Shown: one piece after another, positions 9,063-15,991 of the stretch | Layout of the letters: each line of letters begins with the position of its first letter | Position numbering within the stretch: the stretch's first letter is position 1 | Virus record (IMG/VR): IMGVR_UViG_3300037010_001702 | Location: 1-64,000 of that record | Direction: 5' to 3' (one strand) | From: a virus | DNA length: 64,000 nt | Translations under genes and position numbers: made by a program | The notes under the pieces: generated by a model | What the model was told of the DNA's origin: nothing | What the model saw: only the letters and a program-made list of their open reading frames with translations | Database searches by the model: none

Positions 9063-9374
9063 ACGTTTTCGCAGGTACTCGAGAAGAGTAGATTGAGACG
9101 AGTATTACCGTCTCAATCTACTGATGAAGACTGCGTAGTTTATTGGATACATGATAGCACGTGTGTTCGTTCAATAACTGATGAGTATGTTGTCGTAACT
9201 ACGGTAAAGCGTTATTGAGCACATAAGCTAGAACATCTTAGGTCTGGTAGATTTCCAAAAGAGGCAGTCATGGATATTATTCGTGACGGTAATATTGCAA
9301 GATGTTACCTTTATAGGGATCATCGTGATTGTTTAGCATCCGTTGGCATATTTAAACCTAAAAAAGAGAAAATA
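9063..9374 (+). pseudogene. Decayed GIY-YIG homing endonuclease remnant
   Basis: One frame reads through this gap with a single in-frame TGA at about 9216. The upstream part reads CVVYWIHDSTCVRSITDEYV and then VTTVKRY, like the GIY-YIG core variant VYWxH...GYVGVT of phage endonucleases. The downstream part reads HKLEHLRSGRFPKEAVMDII and then CYLYR. The key Gly of YVG is changed to Val and no start codon is present, so it cannot be active. The frame runs on into the small gene at 9375, which suggests that this gene once began next to, or was invaded by, the endonuclease. Confidence 0.55.
9087..9122. repeat. Perfect 14-bp inverted repeat
   Basis: AGTAGATTGAGACG and CGTCTCAATCTACT are separated by an 8-base loop. 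No T-run follows, so it is a hairpin downstream of gene 42 rather than a standard rho-independent terminator. It lies inside the endonuclease remnant. Confidence 0.85.
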
Positions 9375-9572
9375 ATGGAACAAGTCTTCCTATCCCGTCG
9401 CAACCTTCTTTTGCTTCTTGATAAGCTTGACAAGAAGAAGCCCGGCGATCCTATTATTGCTGCATCTATTATCAAACATGACGGGCAAGGTGAGGATTTC
9501 AATCAAACAATTCCAATCATCTGCGTAACAGCAGTCGAAGATGAAATTTATTATGGAGCAAATCATGTCTGA
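9375..9572 (+). CDS. Small unknown protein, tandem paralogue 1
   Basis: A 65-residue protein beginning MEQVFLSRRNLLLLLDKLDKKK. The first ATG of the frame lies at 9270, but I prefer 9375: it follows an AGAGAAAA ribosome-like site, and the paralogue next door starts with the same VFLSRRNLL block. Both share V-F-L-S-R-R-N-L-L, K-L-D-x-K, G-D, I-I-K and V-T-A near the end, so they arose by tandem duplication. No family is recognised. It overlaps the start of the second copy by 8 bases, implying translational coupling. Confidence 0.75.
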   Translation: MEQVFLSRRNLLLLLDKLDKKKPGDPIIAASIIKHDGQGEDFNQTIPIICVTAVEDEIYYGANHV

Positions 9573-9801
9573 TGTTGAACATGTCTTCCTATCTCGCCGT
9601 AATCTGTTGACCCTGCTTAACAAGCTAGACCGCAAAGCTACAGGTGATAATTCTACGCTTTGCACTATCATTAAGAATGATGATGCCCACACCAAGTATC
9701 CCCAATCTTGCCCAACAATAGTGGTTACTGCTATTGATGATGACGAGTATTACGACACTCGCGAAGCAGGCAAAGTTCACCCCCTGGATACACCAAAATG
9801 A
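9565..9801 (+). CDS. Small unknown protein, tandem paralogue 2
   Basis: A 78-residue protein beginning MSDVEHVFLSRRNLLTLLNK. GGAG lies 6 bases before this ATG, whereas an earlier in-frame ATG at 9541 has no such site. It is a diverged duplicate of the 9375 gene with an extra tail of about a dozen residues (REAGKVHPLDTPK). The function is unknown. It overlaps the next gene by 4 bases (ATGA), which places all three in one operon downstream of gene 42. Confidence 0.75.
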   Translation: MSDVEHVFLSRRNLLTLLNKLDRKATGDNSTLCTIIKNDDAHTKYPQSCPTIVVTAIDDDEYYDTREAGKVHPLDTPK

Positions 9802-10397
9802 GATTAAAAGAACTCCGTGAAATGGCAGTCAGGAATCCTATGGAAATGAATTTGACGGATTCTCAGCTTGATGAATTTTCTAAACTGTTATCAACTTCAA
9901 CGGATGTAAAACAAATAAATGAAAATAAGACAGTGAAGATCAAGCACAGTGATGGTAAAATTTACTATTCTCTTTGGCTTAGTGAGATACTTGTTTCCTT
10001 TAGCGTATGTTCTTTCATAACTATTGCTGCTAAGAAATATCTTAGTATTTTATTTTCTCATACACTAAAGGAATTTCAGCGAAAAGGTTATTCCCAAGAA
10101 CTTATTTGGGAATTACATCTAATCATTGAAGAACCAATTTACATCGGCGGATCATTTACAACTGCAGGTGAAGGTTCTACAGTCAAACTAGCAAATTATC
10201 TTGAAAAGATTAGAAGTATAAAACTAAAGATGATCGATAATAAATCGGGCGAAATTTTGGATTATGATAATGGCCTATTAATGAAAAAACCAAAAATTGG
10301 GCTATTAATAGAAAGTGCTGGAATGTTTGAAGCATTTACTGATGCTGGCCTTGTAAAATTTTGGTTGAATGACAATATAGATTTTAGTGAGACATAG
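9798..10397 (+). CDS. Putative GNAT-like protein, capsid-targeting-like start
   Basis: This 199-residue protein resembles the 13827 protein in size and layout. A central helix with KEFQRKGYSQELIWEL looks like the acetyl-CoA-binding R/Q-x-x-G-x-G/S turn of GNAT acetyltransferases, and both proteins carry I-x-S-A-x-x-F-x-A near the C-terminus. The start MRLKELREMA resembles the short amphipathic N-termini shared by several putative head-targeted proteins here (L-R-E site). Neither acetyltransferase activity nor packaging is proven. It overlaps the small tandem gene upstream by 4 bases and is followed by a tiny membrane-protein gene. Confidence 0.45.
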   Translation: MRLKELREMAVRNPMEMNLTDSQLDEFSKLLSTSTDVKQINENKTVKIKHSDGKIYYSLWLSEILVSFSVCSFITIAAKKYLSILFSHTLKEFQRKGYSQELIWELHLIIEEPIYIGGSFTTAGEGSTVKLANYLEKIRSIKLKMIDNKSGEILDYDNGLLMKKPKIGLLIESAGMFEAFTDAGLVKFWLNDNIDFSET

Positions 10398-10398
10398 A

Positions 10399-10560
10399 AT
10401 GCAAGTTAAAGATCCGCGTAAAGCGCACTTACACATCTCTCTCGTAAAGAGTGTCTTTCGTGTTTTAGCAGGTGCTGTTATAATGAGCCAGATGTTTTAT
10501 ACTGGTGGTTTGCTTATCATCATTGCTGAAGTTCTTGGCGTCTTGGAAGAGATTGTGTGA
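10399..10560 (+). CDS. Small (53 aa) probable membrane protein
   Basis: The ATG at 10399 opens a 53-residue frame. It starts MQVKDPRKAHLHISLVKS, and a hydrophobic stretch from about residue 22 to 47 (including TGGLLIIIAEVLGVLEEI) could form one or two membrane segments. Short proteins with a basic K-x-P-R-x-A-H start and one hydrophobic helix are common in large phages, with no function known to me. It begins one base after the stop of the upstream gene, which supports real expression. Confidence 0.65.
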   Translation: MQVKDPRKAHLHISLVKSVFRVLAGAVIMSQMFYTGGLLIIIAEVLGVLEEIV

Positions 10561-10563
10561 CCT

Positions 10564-10719
10564 GTGAATGTCAAGTCTGTAAAGATATTGCCCCGCAGGA
10601 AACGTATTATAATTAATGGAAATGAGGAACAACGCCTCCAAGTTTTCAGCGAGCCGTTTGACCGCATTGAAGATGCTGAGACAGATGTAACATACTATAA
10701 AGCTATTTTGCATGGCTAA
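10564..10719 (+). CDS. Small unknown ORF with GTG start (51 aa)
   Basis: A GTG three bases after the stop of the membrane-protein gene opens a 51-residue frame that reads sensibly (VKILPRRKRIIINGNEEQRL, and YYKAILHG at the end). It is basic at the start and acidic near the end. The tight spacing to the upstream stop favours it, but there is no good ribosome site. The 145 bases that follow (10720-10864) hold no clear gene, although WxPKSDDFQIYKVVLIK can be read across a stop and may be a relic. Confidence 0.4.
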   Translation: MNVKSVKILPRRKRIIINGNEEQRLQVFSEPFDRIEDAETDVTYYKAILHG

Positions 10720-10864
10720 ATGGTAAAGCAATCTTAGAACACTGGCTGAAGCTGTTGATCTGCACAAACACATCCAAAGTAAAAATTGCTCGGGATAGTG
10801 ACAGAAAATGCAAGTGGTAGCCAAAGTCTGATGACTTTCAAATTTACAAAGTGGTACTTATTAA

Positions 10865-12607
10865 ATGAAATACGAAAAACAAGTTGCTAATGCCTTTGAG
10901 CGGTTAGGATTCGTTCCCCGTGCAGGGCAGATGGATGCCGTTAACCAGGTCTTGGTTGCATTTGTGGATGAGAACATGCAGAATGTTGTCTTGAATGCTT
11001 CTACTGGAACCGGTAAGTCTATCATCGGCGCTGCTGTTGCTGAGGCATTGATTGAGATTCGTGGTGGGTTGGATTCTGCTACTAAGGCTAGTATCTCATT
11101 GACGGCCACAAACGTCCTCGCAAAACAGTATTCCACTACCTTTGAAAAGCTGGGTGGTAATGGCAAGTACATACAGATTAAGGGAGCAGGCAATTACGGT
11201 TGTTCTGCTTTATCTACTGGTGATGAAGAAGAAAATGCAGAAGCTTGCGCATGGTATACGATGGTACAATCTGGTTCTGAGTTTGAAGAAGTAATTAACC
11301 AGCATTGCAATAAGTGTGAGTACCTGAAAGTTAAGAAGCTAAAGAACACTACTCGACATCTTACAACCAACTACTCCTATTTCTTTATTGATCGGATGTA
11401 CACTGGTAAGTTTGAAGACCGCGATCTACTTATCTGGGATGAAGCTCACCTTGTTAATGATCTCTTCTCTGAACATAATGCAATTCACTTCTCACAGAAG
11501 CGAGTACAACAAATGGCTCAGGAAATTGCTGATACAGTTCGCCTAACTGATTTGGAAATCTCTAAAATTCTGACTTCAGTGGCTGCAGACTGTAGCAAGA
11601 AGGATAAGATTAACCAAAGCAACTATGAAGCTTACCTTCGTGCCATGCATAAAGTTTATTCTTATGCTAAGGAACAGGGAACCATTGCTGCTGAAAAAGC
11701 ATTACGCTCAAATCAAAATGGGCAGTACTCCAAGCTGACACGCTTCACGAAGAAGTATGAAGGACTTGCTTGTAAGATTGATGACCTCTTCAACTATAAC
11801 TACGAGCATGTGTTCGAGTATAAGGAAGAAGATAACTCAGTTACGGTGAAGCCTGTATTTGTTGGTTCAATGACAGAAGCTTTGCAGTGCAGTCCGCATA
11901 ATCTCTTTATGTCAGCTACTGTAACCGATCAGTTCATGATTAAGACTTTGCACTTGGATGTTGCGAAGACAAAGTTCATTAAGCTTGAGCCTACATTCCC
12001 TAAAGAGAATAAGGAAGTTGTGTTCTTTGATCCGCTATCTTTGAGTTACACCTCTCTTCAGAATCCCGACACAGTGAAAGCACTTCGAAAGAATGTAGCA
12101 CGGGTAGTTAGAAAGCACATCGACGATAATGAACGTGGTATCATTCTTACGCCATCATTTAAGCTACAAGCCGAATTGGTTGCAGAAATTACTCCTCTTG
12201 CTAGAGCAGGCAGGATGAAATTGTTCGAGCATGTACAGGGCACTAAGCTTGAAGCTACTCTAACAGCATTCAAAGAATATAAGGGAGAACTCCCTGCTAT
12301 TCTTGTATCACCTTCTATGTTTGAAGGTATTGACTTACCTGGAGACCTATCACGGTTTCAGATTTTAGTTAAGGCTCCATTCCCATCTCTGGGTGATAAG
12401 AGAATGAAGTTCATTCTAGACCACCACAAAGACATTTACGAGATAATTACGATCATGAAATGCGTGCAAGGCGCTGGCCGAAGTGTAAGATCGATAGATG
12501 ATCACGCAGTTACATATATCCTAGATTTAAATGGGCAAAGAATTTGGGGATCACCAGCAAACATATGGAAAAACGAATTCAATACCCGATATACTAAATT
12601 CTTATGA
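10865..12607 (+). CDS. DinG/Rad3-family (XPD-like) DNA helicase with Fe-S cysteines
   Basis: A 580-residue superfamily-2 helicase. Walker A is ASTGTGKS (45-52) and the DEAH box is at 192-195 (LIWDEAHLV). Between them are four cysteines (C113, C128, C148, C151) spaced as in the 4Fe-4S domain of DinG/XPD helicases. The C-terminal RecA domain has FEGIDLPGD, the PFPSLGD motif and QGAGRSVRS (motif VI). Such enzymes unwind 5'-to-3' on single-stranded DNA and remove R-loops or D-loops. The following gene overlaps by 4 bases (ATGA). It probably acts in replication or recombination of the phage genome. Confidence 0.9.
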   Translation: MKYEKQVANAFERLGFVPRAGQMDAVNQVLVAFVDENMQNVVLNASTGTGKSIIGAAVAEALIEIRGGLDSATKASISLTATNVLAKQYSTTFEKLGGNGKYIQIKGAGNYGCSALSTGDEEENAEACAWYTMVQSGSEFEEVINQHCNKCEYLKVKKLKNTTRHLTTNYSYFFIDRMYTGKFEDRDLLIWDEAHLVNDLFSEHNAIHFSQKRVQQMAQEIADTVRLTDLEISKILTSVAADCSKKDKINQSNYEAYLRAMHKVYSYAKEQGTIAAEKALRSNQNGQYSKLTRFTKKYEGLACKIDDLFNYNYEHVFEYKEEDNSVTVKPVFVGSMTEALQCSPHNLFMSATVTDQFMIKTLHLDVAKTKFIKLEPTFPKENKEVVFFDPLSLSYTSLQNPDTVKALRKNVARVVRKHIDDNERGIILTPSFKLQAELVAEITPLARAGRMKLFEHVQGTKLEATLTAFKEYKGELPAILVSPSMFEGIDLPGDLSRFQILVKAPFPSLGDKRMKFILDHHKDIYEIITIMKCVQGAGRSVRSIDDHAVTYILDLNGQRIWGSPANIWKNEFNTRYTKFL

Positions 12608-12840
12608 ACATCGAACAACTAAAAGAATATTTTGCAGAACAAATCAGCCGTGGTATCACTAATCTATTCTTCATGACACAGGAAGTTCATCCTGCTAATA
12701 AAGATGAATGGTGCGTGAGGGTTATCCCAGCGGCTGAGCTCGCAGAACTGGTTCCACATCTGCAGGATTATACATACTACCGTAATACGAATCACTGCCC
12801 ACATTTTTACAAGTGTCAAGTCAGGTTGAGCTTTACATAG
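12604..12840 (+). CDS. Small unknown protein (LKEYFAEQI family)
   Basis: A 78-residue protein translationally coupled to the helicase by a 4-base overlap. Its start, MNIEQLKEYFAEQISRGITN then LFF, resembles that of the 30174 protein (LKFIFSKQIKEGTTSLYF), and both have a mid-protein acidic, Leu-rich motif (AELVPHLQDYTYY versus EELIPMLEHFELT). These are paralogues in different operons. The function is unknown. The last dozen residues differ and may come from a fused or shifted end. Confidence 0.65.
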   Translation: MNIEQLKEYFAEQISRGITNLFFMTQEVHPANKDEWCVRVIPAAELAELVPHLQDYTYYRNTNHCPHFYKCQVRLSFT

Positions 12841-12888
12841 GCAAGTTGCGTGTTATAATAAATTTTATCTTATTTTAAAGGAGACGTA
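12841..12888 (+). promoter_or_regulatory. Sigma70-like promoter ahead of the Cys-tailed protein gene
   Basis: GCAAGTTGCGTGT precedes TATAAT at 12854-12859. This resembles the CAGGTTGCAGTG-TATAAT core of the repeated module found later in the window, but without the upstream TGTTACA boxes. An AAAGGAG ribosome site follows before the ATG at 12889. Confidence 0.6.
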
Positions 12889-13203
12889 ATGTCCAAAAAG
12901 TTGAAGTATAAAGAAGACAAGTGTATCTATCGTTTGAACCTCACTCATACTGAAGTTGAACTAATTGCGGCCTTAGTGCAGCAGGTTCGTCTTGGCAGTG
13001 GTGACATCTATAAAGAAGTTGCATTTAATCTGTGCGAGTTATTTGGTAGCACAGAAGACTTTAATTGTTCTGTTTTGGATTCACACATCACTGTTGGATC
13101 TTCCATTGATAAGGGAGGGTATACGACTATTGAAGTCGAGGAAGCTGCATTCCAAGGTATGGGATGCCAAGGTTGCTGCTCAGGATGCAGTTGTGGCGAT
13201 TGA
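12889..13203 (+). CDS. Unknown protein with Cys-rich tail
   Basis: A 104-residue protein with a strong AAAGGAG ribosome site and its own promoter. The body is mixed alpha/beta (LNLTHTEVELIAALVQQVRL). The last dozen residues hold six cysteines (GCQGCCSGCSCGD), a possible metal-binding tail. No family is recognised. The promoter suggests early expression separate from the helicase operon. Confidence 0.7.
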   Translation: MSKKLKYKEDKCIYRLNLTHTEVELIAALVQQVRLGSGDIYKEVAFNLCELFGSTEDFNCSVLDSHITVGSSIDKGGYTTIEVEEAAFQGMGCQGCCSGCSCGD

Positions 13204-13257
13204 TAGTTATCATAACCTTCTATAAATTGACCCATCTAAAATAGATAGAGTAAAAGT

Positions 13258-13830
13258 ATGACAATAAATGCTATCCTCGTGGAGGGTTTGGACAGATTGG
13301 GCAAGAGTACATTAGTAGAAAGTATTCAACAAGAGCTCGGATATTTCCAAGTCATTCATTTTGGGAAGCCACAACACTTGAAGTTCTATGAGCAAAAAGA
13401 CAACAATGGATTTGTTTCGACTGGGGAGAGCGCGTATCTTTACCAGCACGCCTCATTCGACAACATGTTCAGAATCCTTAATTCAACAGCAAGAGTTATC
13501 TTTGATCGAGCACATCTCGGAGAATGCGTCTACTCACCAATTTATCGCAACTATTCTGGTGATTACGTGTATGATCTTGAGTGCTATCATGGCATGGATC
13601 ATAATGACTCTACCAAACTCATACTCTTGGTAGAGAATATGTCTATCTCTGAACACTTTGTTGACGATGGTTTATCCTTCGACATTACAAAGCGTCAGCA
13701 AGAGCAAGACCTTTTCGAAGAAGCGTTTCATAAATCAATCATTAAGAACAAACAGATCATCTGTGTAACAGACCCTGCAACGGGCAAGTTCCGCTCTAAA
13801 GAAGACATTCTAAAAGAAGCTTTACAATGA
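13258..13830 (+). CDS. Deoxynucleoside monophosphate kinase-like (thymidylate kinase family)
   Basis: A 190-residue P-loop kinase. Walker A is GLDRLGKST (10-18), and FDRAHLGECVYSPIYRNYSG is the nucleoside-binding Asp-Arg motif of thymidylate-kinase-like phage enzymes. A lid-like region carries KRQQEQDLFEEAF. Such kinases turn dNMPs (dTMP, or hydroxymethyl-dCMP in T4-type phages) into dNDPs. In a phage with hydroxymethylcytosine DNA one kinase must accept hm-dCMP; this one and the guanylate-kinase-like protein at 18693 are the candidates. It overlaps the next gene by 4 bases. Confidence 0.8.
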   Translation: MTINAILVEGLDRLGKSTLVESIQQELGYFQVIHFGKPQHLKFYEQKDNNGFVSTGESAYLYQHASFDNMFRILNSTARVIFDRAHLGECVYSPIYRNYSGDYVYDLECYHGMDHNDSTKLILLVENMSISEHFVDDGLSFDITKRQQEQDLFEEAFHKSIIKNKQIICVTDPATGKFRSKEDILKEALQ

Positions 13831-14438
13831 AATTGAATGAAATTTTACGTGTAGCTTCTTTATCCGATTTAGAATCAAAAATTAAACTCAGCCAAGAACA
13901 GATTAATAATGCTAAAAGTTTAGGCTTTATGGCACATAGTTTTGAAGTGTTTGAAATTAATGGTGAAGTCGGGGGACTGAAAGTATTTTATGCGAAAAAG
14001 GAAGAGAATATTATTGGTCAGTTAGCTCTTGAAAAAACTGAAATTTGCAAAATTAGTGGGTATATCTGTAGACGTTCATATATTATTCCATCAGAAGAAA
14101 AAAAAGGATATGGTTCAGATTTTTATGTCTTCATAAGAAAATATCTCAAGTCACCAATGTTTGCCATGTTCAGTGATGAATCGCAAACACCTGATGGAAT
14201 AAACCTGTGGAAATCTTTAAGCAAAAGATTTGATGTTAAAGTGTTAAACATTCAGACTGGCGAAATAAAATCCCGAAAAGATGTTAATGATGATATAATA
14301 TACACTAATGATGCTGACAAATCAGCAGATTTTATGCTAATGATTGAATCTGCCAAAGCATTTGCTATCCCCACACAGTCGTATATTAAGGGAAGCATCT
14401 TAACACCATATGCATTATTTGAAGATGGAGATTATTAA
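13827..14438 (+). CDS. GNAT-type N-acetyltransferase-like protein
   Basis: This 203-residue protein has the GNAT pattern: a strand with RRSYIIPSEEKKGYGSDFYV (the Q/R-x-x-G-x-G/A acetyl-CoA loop), then FAMFSDESQTPDGINLWKSL, as in phage acetyltransferases with S-D...LW-x-S-L. It is related in plan to the 9798 protein. The start, MKLNEILRVA, is like the other short amphipathic starts but lacks the clear (L/I)xE site. The substrate is unknown; protein or nucleobase acetylation are both possible. It sits between the kinase and the glucosyltransferase. Confidence 0.6.
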   Translation: MKLNEILRVASLSDLESKIKLSQEQINNAKSLGFMAHSFEVFEINGEVGGLKVFYAKKEENIIGQLALEKTEICKISGYICRRSYIIPSEEKKGYGSDFYVFIRKYLKSPMFAMFSDESQTPDGINLWKSLSKRFDVKVLNIQTGEIKSRKDVNDDIIYTNDADKSADFMLMIESAKAFAIPTQSYIKGSILTPYALFEDGDY

Positions 14439-15560
14439 ATGAAAGTTGCAGTCATCAAGTTGGGATCGCGTATCTCCTTCAATGCTAATGATACGTCCGG
14501 TGCCAATGGAGAAGCTAGAAGCATCTGTAAGATGCTTAAAGGTGGAGGAGCCGAGGTTCATATCTACACGAAGATTCTTAAGAAAGATAAACTAGTAGAA
14601 GATTACCAGTGGCATGATCTGTCTGAGCATATTCTTGACCACCCCACAGAAGATATTCTTGTTATTCTGAATGGTAATGTTAACTTCTTTGGTGGTGCTG
14701 AAGATCGCGAACAGCTTTTGAACTATGCAATCATCAATGCATTTGAAGGCCCTATCTTTTATGTATACTGCGACCCTGAACTTACATTGAAGCAAGTATG
14801 GCCATCAGTTGCTAAGAAGCCATGGGCTGGCAATTGGTCTCAAGGCACACTTGATATCGTTCGTAAGGACATCAATTATCTGTGTCAGCCCTTCGACACT
14901 GAGATGATTCGAAATGATCTGAAGAAGCATGAAATCATTCCACAGAATATCATTCATTTCCCGTTCGAACAGTTTCCCTGTTTGAATGAACGGCTCCCAT
15001 TCAACCCAGCTCCAGAAGTTGATCTATCTTACGGCGGAACAATGCGGGGCGGTAAGCGTGTTAAGAAGATGGCTAAGTTTTACTTTGGTCATCCAGATGA
15101 AATCTCTGTAGAGATGTTTGGTAAGATTGAAGCTAAAGACTTTGAAGACAAATATGTTATGGGTCTACGCCATCCTACTTACACTGGTCCAGTTAAATAC
15201 GATGACATGCTTCCTAAGATGAATAAAGCAATGGCGCATTGTGTTATCGGAGATCCTTATTACGAGAAGATTAATGACATTCCGCAGCGCTTGTGGGAGA
15301 GCGTTAATTCCAATGTGGTTACGTTTATTGATTATGAAATGGATAAAATGCGTAGAGTGTGGGCAGCAGATAAAGTGCTAGGCGATTTTCTTTATGTAAA
15401 AGATAGACAAGAACTTTCTGAGAAAATACTATTACTAAAGTCTGATAATGAACTTCGCAAGCAAATACTGTCAGATCAGTTTACAGCACTTAACTTTAAT
15501 CCTGAAGAATATTGCGCATCATTTGTCAATCTGATTAAAAGCAATATCAGAATCCCGTAA
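14439..15560 (+). CDS. bgt: DNA beta-glucosyltransferase-like (T4 BGT family)
   Basis: A 373-residue protein (T4 BGT has 351) that matches T4 BGT in order: NGNVNFFGG, a Y.YCDPELTLKQVWPSV..KPWA block, DLSYGGTMRGGKRVKKM, YTGPVKYDDMLPKMN, CVIGDPYY and LWESVNSNVVTFIDYEMD. BGT moves glucose from UDP-glucose to 5-hydroxymethylcytosine in duplex DNA in beta linkage, protecting against restriction. With gene 42 nearby, the acceptor is clear. The donor sugar is not, because the next genes look like sugar-nucleotide enzymes that T4 lacks. It follows the GNAT gene with no gap. Confidence 0.9.
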   Translation: MKVAVIKLGSRISFNANDTSGANGEARSICKMLKGGGAEVHIYTKILKKDKLVEDYQWHDLSEHILDHPTEDILVILNGNVNFFGGAEDREQLLNYAIINAFEGPIFYVYCDPELTLKQVWPSVAKKPWAGNWSQGTLDIVRKDINYLCQPFDTEMIRNDLKKHEIIPQNIIHFPFEQFPCLNERLPFNPAPEVDLSYGGTMRGGKRVKKMAKFYFGHPDEISVEMFGKIEAKDFEDKYVMGLRHPTYTGPVKYDDMLPKMNKAMAHCVIGDPYYEKINDIPQRLWESVNSNVVTFIDYEMDKMRRVWAADKVLGDFLYVKDRQELSEKILLLKSDNELRKQILSDQFTALNFNPEEYCASFVNLIKSNIRIP

Positions 15561-15581
15561 ATAAAGCGAGCCCGGAAAATT

Positions 15582-15785
15582 ATGGTAGTGCATTTAAAGG
15601 TTGGCGTTTATTGTGGATTTATGGAAATCTATACTGATGATAGAATATTTGCTACAAATATTATGGGTGTAGATTGCACTGTAGATAGAGATAAGATGTG
15701 TGTAGAATTTCCCTCTCTAGGTTATTCAAAGCGTATTATTGAAGATACAGGGTTCTCGATATTATTTGAAGCAATAAAATTGTGA
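15582..15785 (+). CDS. Small unknown protein (67 aa)
   Basis: A 67-residue, mostly beta-strand protein (VGVYCGFMEIYTDDRIFATN). No family is recognised. It lies between the glucosyltransferase and another small gene in the same direction. No strong ribosome site is visible, so the start is uncertain (a second Met is at residue 14). Confidence 0.5.
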   Translation: MVVHLKVGVYCGFMEIYTDDRIFATNIMGVDCTVDRDKMCVEFPSLGYSKRIIEDTGFSILFEAIKL

Positions 15786-15804
15786 TACTCTTAAAGGTAG
15801 TATA

Positions 15805-15990
15805 ATGGAACTTATCAGCAAAACCACTGTAATAGATGATGTGACATATGAACCTATTCACACACTAACATTTAAAGTTAGTCAAACTCTCCTTGATGAT
15901 TTAGCTCTCATCAAGGAGATGTATGGAGCGAATGAGGCAGCTACTATTATTGGGACCGAGCTTTTAGAACAAATTCTTAAGAGGAAATAA
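15805..15990 (+). CDS. Small unknown protein (61 aa)
   Basis: A 61-residue protein, with TLTFKVSQTLLDDLALIKEM followed by an Ala/Glu-rich helix ending ILKRK. The plan of a strand followed by two helices resembles small ribbon-helix-helix DNA-binding proteins, but this is only a shape argument. An AAAGGTAG ribosome-like site precedes the ATG, and it ends one base before the CofD-HAD gene. Confidence 0.55.
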   Translation: MELISKTTVIDDVTYEPIHTLTFKVSQTLLDDLALIKEMYGANEAATIIGTELLEQILKRK

Positions 15991-15991
15991 A

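Noticed and set aside
10465-10824. 119-residue minus-strand frame
   Set aside because: It is opposite two plausible small plus-strand genes and shows no domain or ribosome site.
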